Shown: piece after piece, positions 46,595-56,465 of the stretch
Layout of the letters: every line of letters begins with the position of its first letter
Position numbering within the stretch: the first letter of the stretch is position 1
Assembly (NCBI GenBank): GCA_000808095.1
Contig: CP009910.1
Coordinates: 124,001 to 188,000 of the forward strand
DNA length: 64,000 nucleotides
Direction: 5' to 3'
Source of the DNA: Borreliella chilensis
GTDB lineage: Bacteria; Spirochaetota; Spirochaetia; Borreliales; Borreliaceae
The notes under the pieces: model-generated
Told to the model about the DNA's origin: nothing
Database searches by the model: none
What the model saw: the letters and a program-made list of their open reading frames with translations, nothing else
Position numbers and translations under genes: made by a program

Positions 46595-48643
46595 TTAGAT
46601 CAAATTATCTTTTAAAGATACAACAAAATTTTTATGAATCCATCCTTGAAGTCCATAGCTTGTTTCAATAAGCACAAAATCATCTTTGCTGTCAAGAATG
46701 TAAACGCTCACATTTCCTTTTAAAAATCTCCAACTCCTTGAAAAATTGTCAGGAACTTTATAAAGAGAAACTAAATCACCTTTAATAATGCCTATTTCAG
46801 ATTGTTGCTTAGAATAAAAATAATATGTTTCAAATACAGTAAAACAAACAGTAGAAAAAAGTAAAAATATAATTATTTTTTTTAAATTTTTTGCTAAAAA
46901 TCTATAAGAAATAGACACTACTAAAAAATTTATTAGAAATAAGCTAATAATAAAAAAAATGTTAGAAAAGATAAAACTATTGTTACGAACATTGCCTGTA
47001 GCTCCATTTTTAGTTTCAACCAAGTCAATAACTTTATAAGAAGTTTCATTATTTGGAGAAGCTAAAAATGCCTTATAAGCTGAATAAATAGCATCAAAAT
47101 CCCTGTCCATTTTACTCAAAACAAGAGCTCTATTTAGCCAAAGTCCTGAATAATTTGGATATTTTTTAAGAATATTATCAATCTTAACAAGCGCAACATC
47201 ATAATTTTTGGTATTATAGTTTTCAATCAAATCATTTATATTTTTTTCTGACAACAAATCGTCATTTACGGCATTTAAACTAATGCCAACAGCCAATATT
47301 AAAATAACTAGCCCAAAACTTGACGCTGCAAAAAATTGTTTATATTTAATTAAAATAGCTAAAGATAATAAAAATCCCGGAATTAAAAGTAAATAATAGT
47401 ATGGAACAAAAAACAAAAAAGTTTTATTTTTGCAATTTAAAATATCAGCATAAGACAATAATTTAAAACTAGCATCTACATTATTATGCGGTTTGCTTCC
47501 GCTGTTAAACTCTCTCAAATACTCGTACTTCAATTTCTTCCCTTTAAGGGTATAAACCATTCCATTATCAGGATCTAAATAGTTAAAATCACCAATATTT
47601 AGAAATACACTGCCTTTATTATCAGGCTTAACTGTATAAATTTGAGAAACACTGCCCTTATATCCATTCTTAGAAGGATTGAAACTATAATTTTTCTTTT
47701 TATTAAGAATTCTAGAATTATAAGTTTCAATCTCTGGAAAATAAAAATGTGGAAAATTTCCCTGCCCTGTGATTTTTATTAAAATTGTAAATATATCCTG
47801 CTCAATTATCGAAGAAGTCGGAGTTTCATAATCAATTCTAAAAGTTCCTACTGCTAAAGATTTAACCTCTTCAGGAATTGGTTTAACTTTTAACAAAAGA
47901 TCGGGAGTTTTTCTAACAAGACCAGAATCAATGTTAAAAGAAAAACTGGGAATCAAAACATTTTTTGAACCCTTTAAAGGGGTTAGCACAAAGTTATAAA
48001 GAGGTACATCTAAAATTTCTTTGTTATAAAAAGTTCTATATTTAATGTCTCCAAATATGGGCATCTTTTCAATCATTGCATCCTTAATAGCAGGCAAAAA
48101 TCCAGACATCTCATTAGAATTGCTATCCGAAAGCCAATTGGAACGCAAAACAAGGCCGATGCTTTGATATTCATAAACATCTCTTTTATCAAGATCCCAA
48201 TATAAATCAACTGGCAACCCAAAAGAATTTATTTCATCTACTCTTAACACACTCACTTCAACTTCTGAAGATAAATAAAAATCGCTTTTATAAATTACTT
48301 TTAATGGGGGAATCTTAATAAATCCCAGACTTTCAAAAAAATATTCAACTTTAATCTCTATAAAAGAAACATTATTATCTGTTATATTAGATATTGACAA
48401 AACATTGGAATTGGATTGGACTTCTTTGCTTACTTCAACTTTTAGCAAACTTATATCAATGTCTTTTAAAGGATTGTTAAGCCTTACAACCTGAATAAAT
48501 TTATCACCTCTTAAAACATTAATATTTTTAACAAAATCAATACCTGTAAGCGAATAAAGCCTTACGATTGAAAAAAAATAAATAAAAAATATTACCAATC
48601 TTCTTTTGGAACAACTAAACTTTCGTCTATTTTCCTCAACCAT
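46595..48643 (-). CDS. BatD-BatE-like fusion: exported beta domains, TPR segment and SH3-type domain
   Basis: 682 residues. A signal peptide (about 15-30) leads to BatD-type beta domains (about 32-380) and a membrane helix (about 410-435). A short TPR-like region follows (about 470-520, YNTKNYDVALVKIDNILKKYPNY), then two more membrane helices, and an SH3b-like C-terminus (VSVYILDSKDDFVLIETSYGLQGWIHKNFV). In Bacteroides-type bat clusters BatD and BatE are separate; here both seem joined. GAGAGGG lies 4 bases before the ATG at 48643, supporting a 52-base overlap with the preceding gene. It is the last gene of the cluster. Confidence 0.75.
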   Translation of the reverse strand: MVEENRRKFSCSKRRLVIFFIYFFSIVRLYSLTGIDFVKNINVLRGDKFIQVVRLNNPLKDIDISLLKVEVSKEVQSNSNVLSISNITDNNVSFIEIKVEYFFESLGFIKIPPLKVIYKSDFYLSSEVEVSVLRVDEINSFGLPVDLYWDLDKRDVYEYQSIGLVLRSNWLSDSNSNEMSGFLPAIKDAMIEKMPIFGDIKYRTFYNKEILDVPLYNFVLTPLKGSKNVLIPSFSFNIDSGLVRKTPDLLLKVKPIPEEVKSLAVGTFRIDYETPTSSIIEQDIFTILIKITGQGNFPHFYFPEIETYNSRILNKKKNYSFNPSKNGYKGSVSQIYTVKPDNKGSVFLNIGDFNYLDPDNGMVYTLKGKKLKYEYLREFNSGSKPHNNVDASFKLLSYADILNCKNKTFLFFVPYYYLLLIPGFLLSLAILIKYKQFFAASSFGLVILILAVGISLNAVNDDLLSEKNINDLIENYNTKNYDVALVKIDNILKKYPNYSGLWLNRALVLSKMDRDFDAIYSAYKAFLASPNNETSYKVIDLVETKNGATGNVRNNSFIFSNIFFIISLFLINFLVVSISYRFLAKNLKKIIIFLLFSTVCFTVFETYYFYSKQQSEIGIIKGDLVSLYKVPDNFSRSWRFLKGNVSVYILDSKDDFVLIETSYGLQGWIHKNFVVSLKDNLI

Positions 48644-49179
48644 ACAACCCTCTCAAGATTTTCAACATACCTTAAAAAATTTTCATTGTTTTCAACAAAA
48701 TTTCTACTTTTTTCTACACTTAAAGAATCTAAACTGTCACGCACTGTACGTTTTTTTATTATGGCAAGTTCAAGATTATATTTAGCATTATAACTACCAG
48801 GATTAATTTTCAAAGCCTCCTTAAAAGCCATCTCAGCCTTCTGATAAAGTCCCTGATTATAATATATTATCCCCTCATTATAATTGACATTAAAATTTAA
48901 AAAAATATCGTTAGTTTTCTTTGCATAAGAGAATATTCTAAGAGAACTCTCATATTCACCTAAAGAATAGTATACAATACCAAGATTGTAGTATCCCCAA
49001 GCAGAATATTTTTTATCATCTACAAGATTGTAATAATTTGAAATTGCATTTTGATAATTTCCTCTAACATATTCATAATTACCAATAGCCATTAAGGACA
49101 TGGACTTAATATTTGAACAAGACAAAAAACTTAGACATAAAAAACAAGCATACAAAATTGCTAAAAAGTTTCGTCCCAC
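48592..49179 (-). CDS. BatC-like TPR lipoprotein
   Basis: 195 residues. A signal peptide ends in LSFLSC with Cys21 as the lipidated residue. At least three TPR units follow (YVRGNYQNAISNYYNLV; YYSLGEYESSLRIFSYA; YYNQGLYQKAEMAFKEAL). It should be a periplasm-facing scaffold for the VWA proteins. The start is GTG with AGGA upstream, 19 bases inside the preceding VWA gene. Order and type match BatC of MoxR-VWA clusters. Confidence 0.8.
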   Translation of the reverse strand: MGRNFLAILYACFLCLSFLSCSNIKSMSLMAIGNYEYVRGNYQNAISNYYNLVDDKKYSAWGYYNLGIVYYSLGEYESSLRIFSYAKKTNDIFLNFNVNYNEGIIYYNQGLYQKAEMAFKEALKINPGSYNAKYNLELAIIKKRTVRDSLDSLSVEKSRNFVENNENFLRYVENLERVVWLRKIDESLVVPKEDW

Positions 49180-50147
49180 TTTATCATCCTGACAAACATA
49201 TACATAAAAATAAACAATAATGAACTAACCAAAAAAATCTTATACCTTGATACATCAACAAGTATAATATCATTTGACGTCCTTCTTATTATACCATTTC
49301 TTATATCATTGACAACAAAATTAATCCCTTTTAAATATAAGTTATAATATGATCCTTTAAGAGAAGATGTTAGAAGAAGTAAATTCTCTTCATTTATTAC
49401 AGTTTTAACAAAATTTCCATTCTTGTCTTTAACACTTAAGTTATTATCAAATAAAACAGGATTATGACCACCAACCCCAATTATAAAACTTTCTAACTTT
49501 AAATTATTCACGAATTTAGAAAACCTATAGTAATTATTCTCTCCCCAATCATCACCATCTGTTAAAACAACTAAAAAGTTATAATAAGAGTCATCCTGTA
49601 CACTAGAGATTACGCTAAAAACAGCATCCCCTAAAAAACTCCCAGGAGAGCTTATTAAATCAGGCTCTATATAATTTAACATCTTGTTTAAACTGTTTTT
49701 ATCCTTAGAAAAGGGCAAAACCAATATGGGCTTGCCTTTAAAAATCGTAAGAGAATATTCTGCATTTTCAAAATTACTTAAAATTAAACTAATTACATTC
49801 TTAGCGCTCTCAAGTCTATTAATAGTTTTACCTTCATCTATACTTAACATGCTACGAGAAATATCAAAAATAAAAGAAATTCTCAATCTACTTCTCTCAT
49901 CTTCAACAGCTCTTTGTCCCCAAGAAATATCTAAAATAGATAAAATCAAAAAAATCAAGCTAAAAATAAAAAACATTGTCATAAGGGCTTTTTTAATGTA
50001 GTAATTCTGGATATAAGAGGTATCTCTGTACATAAAGCTTAAGGTTTTAAAAAACGGAATATTTCGTCTAAAATCAAGAACACATATAAAAAAAATCCAT
50101 ATTAAAATAAAAAAAAAGTAGAAAGCGCTATAATTATTTATGCTCAT
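49161..50147 (-). CDS. VWA-domain membrane protein (BatB-like)
   Basis: 328 residues from the ATG at 50147, whose ATGA overlaps the TGA of the previous gene; AAGAGA lies upstream. A longer opening to 50201 would overlap that gene by 58 bases and lacks a site. There are two N-terminal membrane helices (about 8-28 and 55-72), a VWA domain (about 82-300) with the metal-site motif DISRS and VVLTDGDD, and a C-terminal helix. The metal-binding fold suggests protein capture outside the membrane. Paired with a second VWA protein just upstream. Confidence 0.82.
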   Translation of the reverse strand: MSINNYSAFYFFFILIWIFFICVLDFRRNIPFFKTLSFMYRDTSYIQNYYIKKALMTMFFIFSLIFLILSILDISWGQRAVEDERSRLRISFIFDISRSMLSIDEGKTINRLESAKNVISLILSNFENAEYSLTIFKGKPILVLPFSKDKNSLNKMLNYIEPDLISSPGSFLGDAVFSVISSVQDDSYYNFLVVLTDGDDWGENNYYRFSKFVNNLKLESFIIGVGGHNPVLFDNNLSVKDKNGNFVKTVINEENLLLLTSSLKGSYYNLYLKGINFVVNDIRNGIIRRTSNDIILVDVSRYKIFLVSSLLFIFMYMFVRMIKWDETF

Positions 50148-51145
50148 AGTATCTCTTTTAAGAAAATTTTTGTAAAAATAAAATAAATAAATAATAAACA
50201 AAACGCTAAAACTAAAAATTCCTTATAAATATCTTTATTGTCCACAGCTATTTTAATTTTTCTCTCTAAATTCTCCTTTTTTGAAAAATCTTGAATTGCA
50301 AATTGAAAAGAAAAATCATCATTAACCGAATAAAAAAGTCCTCCTGTTTTATTTGAAATCTCAGCAAGCATACTAGGATCATAAACCTCTTTAAGACTTC
50401 CTTGATAAAATTTACCAGATCTTAATTTAAAATCAACACTAAATTCTTCAGAACTTCCAATACCAATAGAATAAATCTTAACATTTAAACCTTGAGCAAG
50501 GTTAATCACTTGATCTTTATAAATCTCATCTGAATTAACAACTCCATCTGTTAAAACTATTATCGATCTTTTAAGAGCTTCAGAATGCTTTAAATGAGAA
50601 AGAGCAATAGAAATGCCTAATCCTAAAGCAGACCCATTGCCAAGATCCATAATATAAATATCATCTAGCTTTTTATTAAAAAAATCCCTATCTGTTGTTA
50701 TGGGCACCACTATTGAAGCATCTTTTGCAAAAGCTACTAAACCAATATTATCATTTTCACGCTGAGAAATAAAACGTCTAATCAATTCTTTTGAAAATTC
50801 AAGCCTATTCTTAGAAGAAAACTCAACAGCTCCCATACTAGGCGATATATCGAGAACAACGACAATGTCAGCACCAGCACTAAGATGCATCATCTTCTTT
50901 TTTGAAACTGAAGGACCTGCTAAAGCAAACACCATAACTATTAAAGCTAAATATAAAAAAGAATGTGTAAAAAAATACATCAAATTTAATCTATAATCCT
51001 TAAGCTTTAAAGAGTTAGAATTGCCATAAAGTGATATTGGAAATTTTATCTTGCCTCCTCTATTTTTAAAAAAATGATTAAAATAAATTATTAAAGGTAA
51101 AATTACCAATAAAAACAAATACAAAGGCTCATTAAATGTCAACAT
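50144..51145 (-). CDS. VWA-domain membrane protein (BatA-like)
   Basis: 333 residues from the ATG at 51145, with AGAGG 8 bases upstream; the frame opens 8 codons further back without a site. Two N-terminal membrane helices (about 8-24 and 52-72), a VWA domain (about 83-280) with DISPSMG and VLTDGVVNS, and a C-terminal helix. All metal-site residues are present, unlike some degenerate VWA domains. It overlaps the preceding gene by 14 bases, so the cluster is probably translated as a coupled unit. Confidence 0.84.
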   Translation of the reverse strand: MLTFNEPLYLFLLVILPLIIYFNHFFKNRGGKIKFPISLYGNSNSLKLKDYRLNLMYFFTHSFLYLALIVMVFALAGPSVSKKKMMHLSAGADIVVVLDISPSMGAVEFSSKNRLEFSKELIRRFISQRENDNIGLVAFAKDASIVVPITTDRDFFNKKLDDIYIMDLGNGSALGLGISIALSHLKHSEALKRSIIVLTDGVVNSDEIYKDQVINLAQGLNVKIYSIGIGSSEEFSVDFKLRSGKFYQGSLKEVYDPSMLAEISNKTGGLFYSVNDDFSFQFAIQDFSKKENLERKIKIAVDNKDIYKEFLVLAFCLLFIYFIFTKIFLKEIL

Positions 51146-52031
51146 TAGCGCCTCTATTAAATTCCTCAAAATTCGACGTGGCAGCTCTTAAGTCCTCCAA
51201 AACAACTGACAAGCTATCAAATACTAAATTAACACCACTAAATTTACTAAAATCAGAAAGTCTTAAGGTATTAATAAAAATTGAACGAATCTCATAAGGA
51301 ATCCTAAGATCTTGCAAAATTGTTGAAATTTCTGTTGTAGTAATCGCATTAAAATCAAAGCCTGTTTTTTTAGATAAATAAACCCTTAAAGAAGAATTTA
51401 TTAAATTGTAAAATGTACTTTGATCCACACCTTCTCTAACGTATTTAGACAAAATAGCAAGCTGTTTTTGCAATATTTTATAAGGCTTTTTAAGTCCATG
51501 TTTAACTACCAAATAAATTAAAAACCTATTTAAAAGCTTTAAAAGCTTAATAATCAAATAAGGAATCAAAAACAAAACAAGAATAAATAAAAACAAATAG
51601 GCGCTTGTTCCAGGAATAAACAAAACACCCTCTATATTTTTGATTTTAAAATCAGAATTATTAGATACTAGTTTATCTGTATTGATTTTTACATTCTCTA
51701 GAATCAATTTATTTTTTTTACCATTGTTAATTACATCTCCAATATAAATAGAAGGAAGAGAACTGCTTCCAATATAAAAAGAAACAAAATTAACTATTAT
51801 TTCATTTGTTATGTTATTAAAACTAATCGAATTTACTTCAACAAATTCATTTTTAATCTCTTTAAAATCTACAGGAAGAAACTCCTCACCAGCATTTAAA
51901 ATTAATGAAACTTTAAAATCAACAGAATCGCCTACATAATAACGAGTTGGCATAAATATTTCATTTTTTATTTCATAAGAATGTAAAAATACGGGTAAAA
52001 AAAGAAAAAGATTTGAAATAACTGCCTTCAA
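51132..52031 (-). CDS. Membrane protein of the MoxR-VWA cluster (DUF4381-like position)
   Basis: 299 residues. A signal peptide (about 1-17), an external beta domain (about 20-125), one membrane helix (about 143-167) and a cytoplasmic helical domain (about 175-299: KPYKILQKQLAILSKYVREGVDQ...) are visible. In other clusters this position is held by DUF4381 proteins with the same layout; the match is by architecture. The start is a TTG with AAGGA 9 bases upstream. The preceding gene ends 6 bases before it. Confidence 0.7.
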   Translation of the reverse strand: MKAVISNLFLFLPVFLHSYEIKNEIFMPTRYYVGDSVDFKVSLILNAGEEFLPVDFKEIKNEFVEVNSISFNNITNEIIVNFVSFYIGSSSLPSIYIGDVINNGKKNKLILENVKINTDKLVSNNSDFKIKNIEGVLFIPGTSAYLFLFILVLFLIPYLIIKLLKLLNRFLIYLVVKHGLKKPYKILQKQLAILSKYVREGVDQSTFYNLINSSLRVYLSKKTGFDFNAITTTEISTILQDLRIPYEIRSIFINTLRLSDFSKFSGVNLVFDSLSVVLEDLRAATSNFEEFNRGANVDI

Positions 52032-52037
52032 AATCCA

Positions 52038-52910
52038 TTATCCTTTTTTAAGAAGAATTTTAAGTTTTTTAAAAACATCTTCTTTAGTATTAATATCAAT
52101 ATAACTAATATTTTTTTTAATACATTCTTTTTTCCACTTTATTTTATCAAGAGTCCAATAGTTTTTATAACCATTTAATGTTAACTTGCTAAATCCTGAG
52201 ACTAAATAGTTCTCTCCAGTTTCAATATCTTCGCAAATCAAAGTTCCAATTTTGGGAAAATTTTCATCAAAAAAATCTGAAATTCTTATAGCAACAACAT
52301 TATGCCTCTTGCTTAAAACATTTAAAGATTTAAAATAAGCATCTGCCTTAAAATCAGAAATAATTATAATCAAAGATCTTTTCTTGTAATATTCTGCCGT
52401 ATTTTTAAAAATATAAGCTAAGCTACTACCTGGCTTAAGATTTCTATTGATCGTTTCACTTAATATCAACCCCAAGTGTGAATGTCCTTTACTAGATGGT
52501 ATAAACTTGTCTGTTTCGCCTGAAAAAAAGGTAACGCCTATTTTATCATTATTAAAAAATGCCATATGTGCAAAAATAGAAACCAACAAATCCTGAACAT
52601 CCTTTTTATTTACCTTGTCCCCCAAGCTCATAGAAAGTGAATTGTCAACAAGAAGATGAAGACTCATTCCCCTATCTTCTTTGAAAACCTTTGAAAAAAT
52701 ACTATCAGCTTTTGAACTCACATTCCAATCAATAAATCTAGCATCATCAGAATCCTCATAAGGCCTAAATTCATGAAATTCAAGACCAAGTCCCTTAAAA
52801 ATTGAACGATAACCACCAAAATTTAGCTCTGAAAGCATTTTCCTTGAAAAAAACTTTAAAGCTTTTATCCTGGTTTTAGTACTATTGCTTATTTCGTTAT
52901 TTTGTATCAT
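52038..52910 (-). CDS. DUF58 protein of the MoxR-VWA cluster
   Basis: 290 residues, cytoplasmic. Typical DUF58 features: the N-terminal GGYRSIFKGLGLEFHEFRPYEDSDDARFIDWNVSS (about 32-66), FKEDRGMSLHLLVDNSLSM (a DxSxS site, about 75-93) and RSLIIIISDF. DUF58 proteins are partners of MoxR ATPases and carry a VWA-like fold. The gap to moxR is 14 bases; the ATG follows a weak AGG. Confidence 0.88.
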   Translation of the reverse strand: MIQNNEISNSTKTRIKALKFFSRKMLSELNFGGYRSIFKGLGLEFHEFRPYEDSDDARFIDWNVSSKADSIFSKVFKEDRGMSLHLLVDNSLSMSLGDKVNKKDVQDLLVSIFAHMAFFNNDKIGVTFFSGETDKFIPSSKGHSHLGLILSETINRNLKPGSSLAYIFKNTAEYYKKRSLIIIISDFKADAYFKSLNVLSKRHNVVAIRISDFFDENFPKIGTLICEDIETGENYLVSGFSKLTLNGYKNYWTLDKIKWKKECIKKNISYIDINTKEDVFKKLKILLKKG

Positions 52911-52924
52911 TTCAAAATTATTTC

Positions 52925-53917
52925 CTAAGGAAGCGCTACAGCAGAAAGAAGCATTTTAATAATATCATCAATGCTCATTTCTTCCACCTCTGCCTCATAA
53001 GATGGCGTAATTCTATGTCTTAATACACTGTAGGCCACAGCCTTGACATCTTCTGGAAGAACAAATACTCGCCCTTCATAAAGAGCATTAACACGGGCAC
53101 ACTTTAATAGACTAAGAGAAGCCCTGGGAGATGCTCCAAATTCAATATATTTAGCAAAAGGATAAGTTTTTTTATCTCTCTCACGAGAAGCCGAGATTAA
53201 AGTAACAATATAAAGCATTATTTTGTCATCAACTTTTACTCTACCAACTGTTCTCTTAATATCAGCCAACGAATAAGCATTCATTACTTTTGCAACTTTA
53301 ATATTTTCAAGACGCCCATCCACTGAAAATATTTTCAAAAGTCTCACTTCATCTTGTACTGACGGATAATGAACATTCACTTTTAATAAAAATCTATCAA
53401 GTTGAGATTCTGGCAAATTATAAGTCCCTTCTTGCTCTATTGGATTTTGAGTAGCAAGAACAAAAAATGGATCTGGAAGCCTATGCGTTTCGTCTCCAAG
53501 AGTTACCTGCCTTTCACCCATTGCTTCAAGAAGAGCAGCCTGAACTTTTGCAGGAGCCCTATTGATTTCATCTGCTAAAATAATATTTGAAAATACTGGG
53601 CCTTTTCTAACCTTAAAAGTCCCTGTAGCACTTTTATAAACCATATTCCCTGTAAGATCGGATGGCAAAAGATCTGGAGTAAACTGTATACGCTTAAATT
53701 CAAGATCAAGAACATCAGATACAGTTTGAATTGCAAGAGTCTTAGCAAGGCCTGGAACTCCTTCAAGCAAAACATGCCCCTCTGTTAAAAGACCCATTAA
53801 AATAGCATCTATCATTTCTTTTTGCCCAAGTATTCTGCTTGAAACCTCTCTTCTAAATTTATTTATCAAATGTAATGCATTCTCTACTTCTGAATCTATC
53901 TGAAAACCACTCTTCAT
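52925..53917 (-). CDS. MoxR-family AAA+ ATPase
   Basis: 330 residues from the ATG at 53917, supported by AGGAG 4 bases upstream; seven more codons are open but unsupported. Walker A is EGVPGLAKT (Ala in place of the usual Gly-Lys neighbour is normal for MoxR), Walker B is NIILADEINRAPA, sensor 1 is FVLATQNP and the arginine finger region is ESQLDRFLLKV. It is a chaperone-like ATPase thought to insert metal or remodel VWA proteins. First gene of the seven-gene cluster; rsmG ends 36 bases after... upstream of it lies the rsmG stop at 53975. Confidence 0.94.
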   Translation of the reverse strand: MKSGFQIDSEVENALHLINKFRREVSSRILGQKEMIDAILMGLLTEGHVLLEGVPGLAKTLAIQTVSDVLDLEFKRIQFTPDLLPSDLTGNMVYKSATGTFKVRKGPVFSNIILADEINRAPAKVQAALLEAMGERQVTLGDETHRLPDPFFVLATQNPIEQEGTYNLPESQLDRFLLKVNVHYPSVQDEVRLLKIFSVDGRLENIKVAKVMNAYSLADIKRTVGRVKVDDKIMLYIVTLISASRERDKKTYPFAKYIEFGASPRASLSLLKCARVNALYEGRVFVLPEDVKAVAYSVLRHRITPSYEAEVEEMSIDDIIKMLLSAVALP

Positions 53918-53974
53918 AATACTCCTGATAAAAATCACTCTAAAATATAAACTTAACCCAAAGGGTAGCAGTAA

Positions 53975-54601
53975 TTATCTGTAAAGCAAAACTAAATTTC
54001 TATCCATGCCTGCTTTTAAATCTAAAGATCTTACTTCTATTTTACTAAACAACCTCTTAACTTGATTGACTTCAAAGTTTATTCTATCAAATCTACCCTT
54101 ATAAGCCATAATTAAACCACCACTCTTTAAAAGATTCTTTAAAATCAAAGCATATTCATTAATATTTCTAAAAGCTCTAATTGTAATAAACTCATAATTG
54201 TTTTTTTCTCTTTCAATCTCATATTCTAAAATTTTTACATTTTCTAAATCAAGTTCTAATTTTATCATTTTCAAAAAAGTAGACTTTTTTTTACCTCTCT
54301 CTAAAAGATAATATTTTCTAGACGTGTCAAAAATAGCCAAAATAATACCCGGAAATCCAGCTCCACTTCCAACATCAAGAATTTCAGAAGGATTAATCTC
54401 TTTAATAACAGGCAATCCCAAAAGAGAATCTATGACATGCAAATTCAAAATAGAATCGAAGTTGCTATGACTATTTGAAATTAAATTAAACCTGGTATTT
54501 AAAAGTAAAATTCTCTCTATATATAAATTTATTTTCTGAATATCTTTGTAAGTAAAGTGAAAATTCCGTTCTGACAAAGCAAGTTCAATATCACTTATCA
54601 T
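53975..54601 (-). CDS. rsmG: 16S rRNA m7G527 methyltransferase
   Basis: 208 residues. The SAM-binding loop is [17 protein letters not shown] (about 70-86), and [10 protein letters not shown] and HVIDSLLGL are RsmG segments. It methylates G527 of 16S rRNA; loss gives low-level streptomycin resistance in other bacteria. The ATG overlaps the mnmG stop by 4 bases (the usual mnmG-rsmG pairing). It is the last gene of mnmE-mnmG-rsmG. Confidence 0.96.
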   Translation of the reverse strand: MISDIELALSERNFHFTYKDIQKINLYIERILLLNTRFNLISNSHSNFDSILNLHVIDSLLGLPVIKEINPSEILDVGSGAGFPGIILAIFDTSRKYYLLERGKKKSTFLKMIKLELDLENVKILEYEIEREKNNYEFITIRAFRNINEYALILKNLLKSGGLIMAYKGRFDRINFEVNQVKRLFSKIEVRSLDLKAGMDRNLVLLYR

Positions 54602-56463
54602 AAAGAAAAATTTAAAACTACCTTGTTTTTAGGATTTGAAAAATATATAAACAAAACAGTAATATCTGTATTTCTTATTCCGGGAATTCGACTTGCTTGA
54701 GCAAGAGTAGCTGGCTGAATCTTAGAAAATTTCTCTCTAGCTTCTCTTGAAAGACCTTCAATAATCTCATAATTAAAATCAAATGGAAGCTTTACAAGTT
54801 CAAGATTATGAAGTTTTTTAATCAAATCTTTTTGTCTATTAATATAACCTTCATACTTAACATCCAATTCAACTTGCTCCAAAATTATTTTTGAATCACT
54901 TAAACTTGGATCAATCTTGATAAGATTATCTAAACTAATAGACGGATCTTTTAAAATATGGTAAAAATCTTTACTAACATGTTTTTTTAATTGTTCATCA
55001 GCAGCATCTTTTAAGCTAAGGCGCCTTTGCCTTAAGAGCTCTTTTATCTCTTCAACCCTTTTCTTCTTAAAAAGATATCTTGAATATCTCTCCTCATCAA
55101 CAAGTCCAAGATCATATCCTATCTTAATCAAACGCTTGTCGCTAGTATCATGTCTTAAATTAAGTCTATGCTCAGCTCTTGAGGTAAACATTCTGTAAGG
55201 CTCTTTAGTGCCTTTAGTAACAAGATCATCAATAAGAACCCCAATATAAGAACTGGTTCTTGTTAAAATCATTGGTTTTTTATCTTGCAATTTAAGGGCC
55301 GCATTAATCCCAGCCATTAACCCTTGAGCTGCTGCTTCTTCATATCCTGAAGAGCCATTAGTCTGGCCTGCTATAAAAAGCCTTTTAACTCTTTTACTCT
55401 CAAGATTTGGATAAAGTTCAATTGGATTTATATAATCATACTCAACAGCATAACCAGGCCTTGTAATAACCGCATGCTCAAGCCCTTTAATACTGTTAAT
55501 CAACTTTTGTTGGATACTTTCAGGCAAAGAAGAACTAAGCCCATTAAGATACATTTCTTCTGTATTAAATCCTTCAGGCTCAATAAAAATTTGATGTCTA
55601 TCTTTATCTTTAAATTTTACTATTTTATCCTCAATAGAAGGACAATATCTTGGACCATTTCCCACAATTTCACCAGAATAAAGAGGCGACAAGTGCATAT
55701 TCTCACTAATTATTTCATGAGTCTTTTTATTAGTGTAGGTAACATAACATGAAAGCTGAGATTTGTCTAACTTGCCATTTGAAAAAGAAAAGGGAATGAT
55801 ATCCGAATCTCCAAATTGAACCTCAGTCTTTGAAAAGTCCACACTTTTTTTATGAATTCTTGCTGGAGTGCCTGTTTTGAGCCTACCCATTTCAAATCCA
55901 AGACTAAGCAAGGTTTTATCAAGCCCATAAGCAGAAACTTCAGCAAGTCTACCCATATTGGCTTTATACTCACCAATAAATATTTTGCCTCGAAGAAATG
56001 TACCTGTTGTAAGTACTACAACGCTTGATCTAAACTTATTACCTCTTTCTGTAACAACGCCTTCAATTTCATTTCTCATAGAGTTAAGAAGAAAATCAAC
56101 AACAGTATCTTGAAATAGATCAAGATTGTCTTGACGTTCTAAAGTTTCTTTAGCCTTGGTTTGGTACATTAATTTGTCAGCTTGAGCACGCGGAGCTTGA
56201 ACTGCAGGACCACGACTTTTGTTTAAAACTCTAAATTGAATCATGCTAAAATCAATAATACGACCCATCTCACCACCAAGAGCATCAATTTCTCTAACCA
56301 TATTACCTTTTGCAAGACCACCAATAGCTGGATTGCAAGAAAGCTTACCGATTGTATCTAAATTTTGGGTAATCATTAAAGTTTTAAAATTCAACCTTGA
56401 AAGAACAAGAGCAGCTTCAATTCCTGCATGCCCTCCTCCAATAACAATTGCATCAAAATCCAT
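54598..56463 (-). CDS. mnmG: tRNA uridine-34 carboxymethylaminomethyl enzyme, FAD subunit
   Basis: 621 residues from the ATG at 56463, with GGGGA upstream; the frame opens 6 codons earlier inside mnmE. FAD motif [10 protein letters not shown] (about 9-18), the MnmG signature [17 protein letters not shown] and [16 protein letters not shown] are intact, as is the C-terminal helical domain. With MnmE it makes the cmnm5U34 modification. Directly after mnmE (2 bases) and coupled to rsmG. Confidence 0.98.
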   Translation of the reverse strand: MDFDAIVIGGGHAGIEAALVLSRLNFKTLMITQNLDTIGKLSCNPAIGGLAKGNMVREIDALGGEMGRIIDFSMIQFRVLNKSRGPAVQAPRAQADKLMYQTKAKETLERQDNLDLFQDTVVDFLLNSMRNEIEGVVTERGNKFRSSVVVLTTGTFLRGKIFIGEYKANMGRLAEVSAYGLDKTLLSLGFEMGRLKTGTPARIHKKSVDFSKTEVQFGDSDIIPFSFSNGKLDKSQLSCYVTYTNKKTHEIISENMHLSPLYSGEIVGNGPRYCPSIEDKIVKFKDKDRHQIFIEPEGFNTEEMYLNGLSSSLPESIQQKLINSIKGLEHAVITRPGYAVEYDYINPIELYPNLESKRVKRLFIAGQTNGSSGYEEAAAQGLMAGINAALKLQDKKPMILTRTSSYIGVLIDDLVTKGTKEPYRMFTSRAEHRLNLRHDTSDKRLIKIGYDLGLVDEERYSRYLFKKKRVEEIKELLRQRRLSLKDAADEQLKKHVSKDFYHILKDPSISLDNLIKIDPSLSDSKIILEQVELDVKYEGYINRQKDLIKKLHNLELVKLPFDFNYEIIEGLSREAREKFSKIQPATLAQASRIPGIRNTDITVLFIYFSNPKNKVVLNFSL

Positions 56464-56465
56464 AT

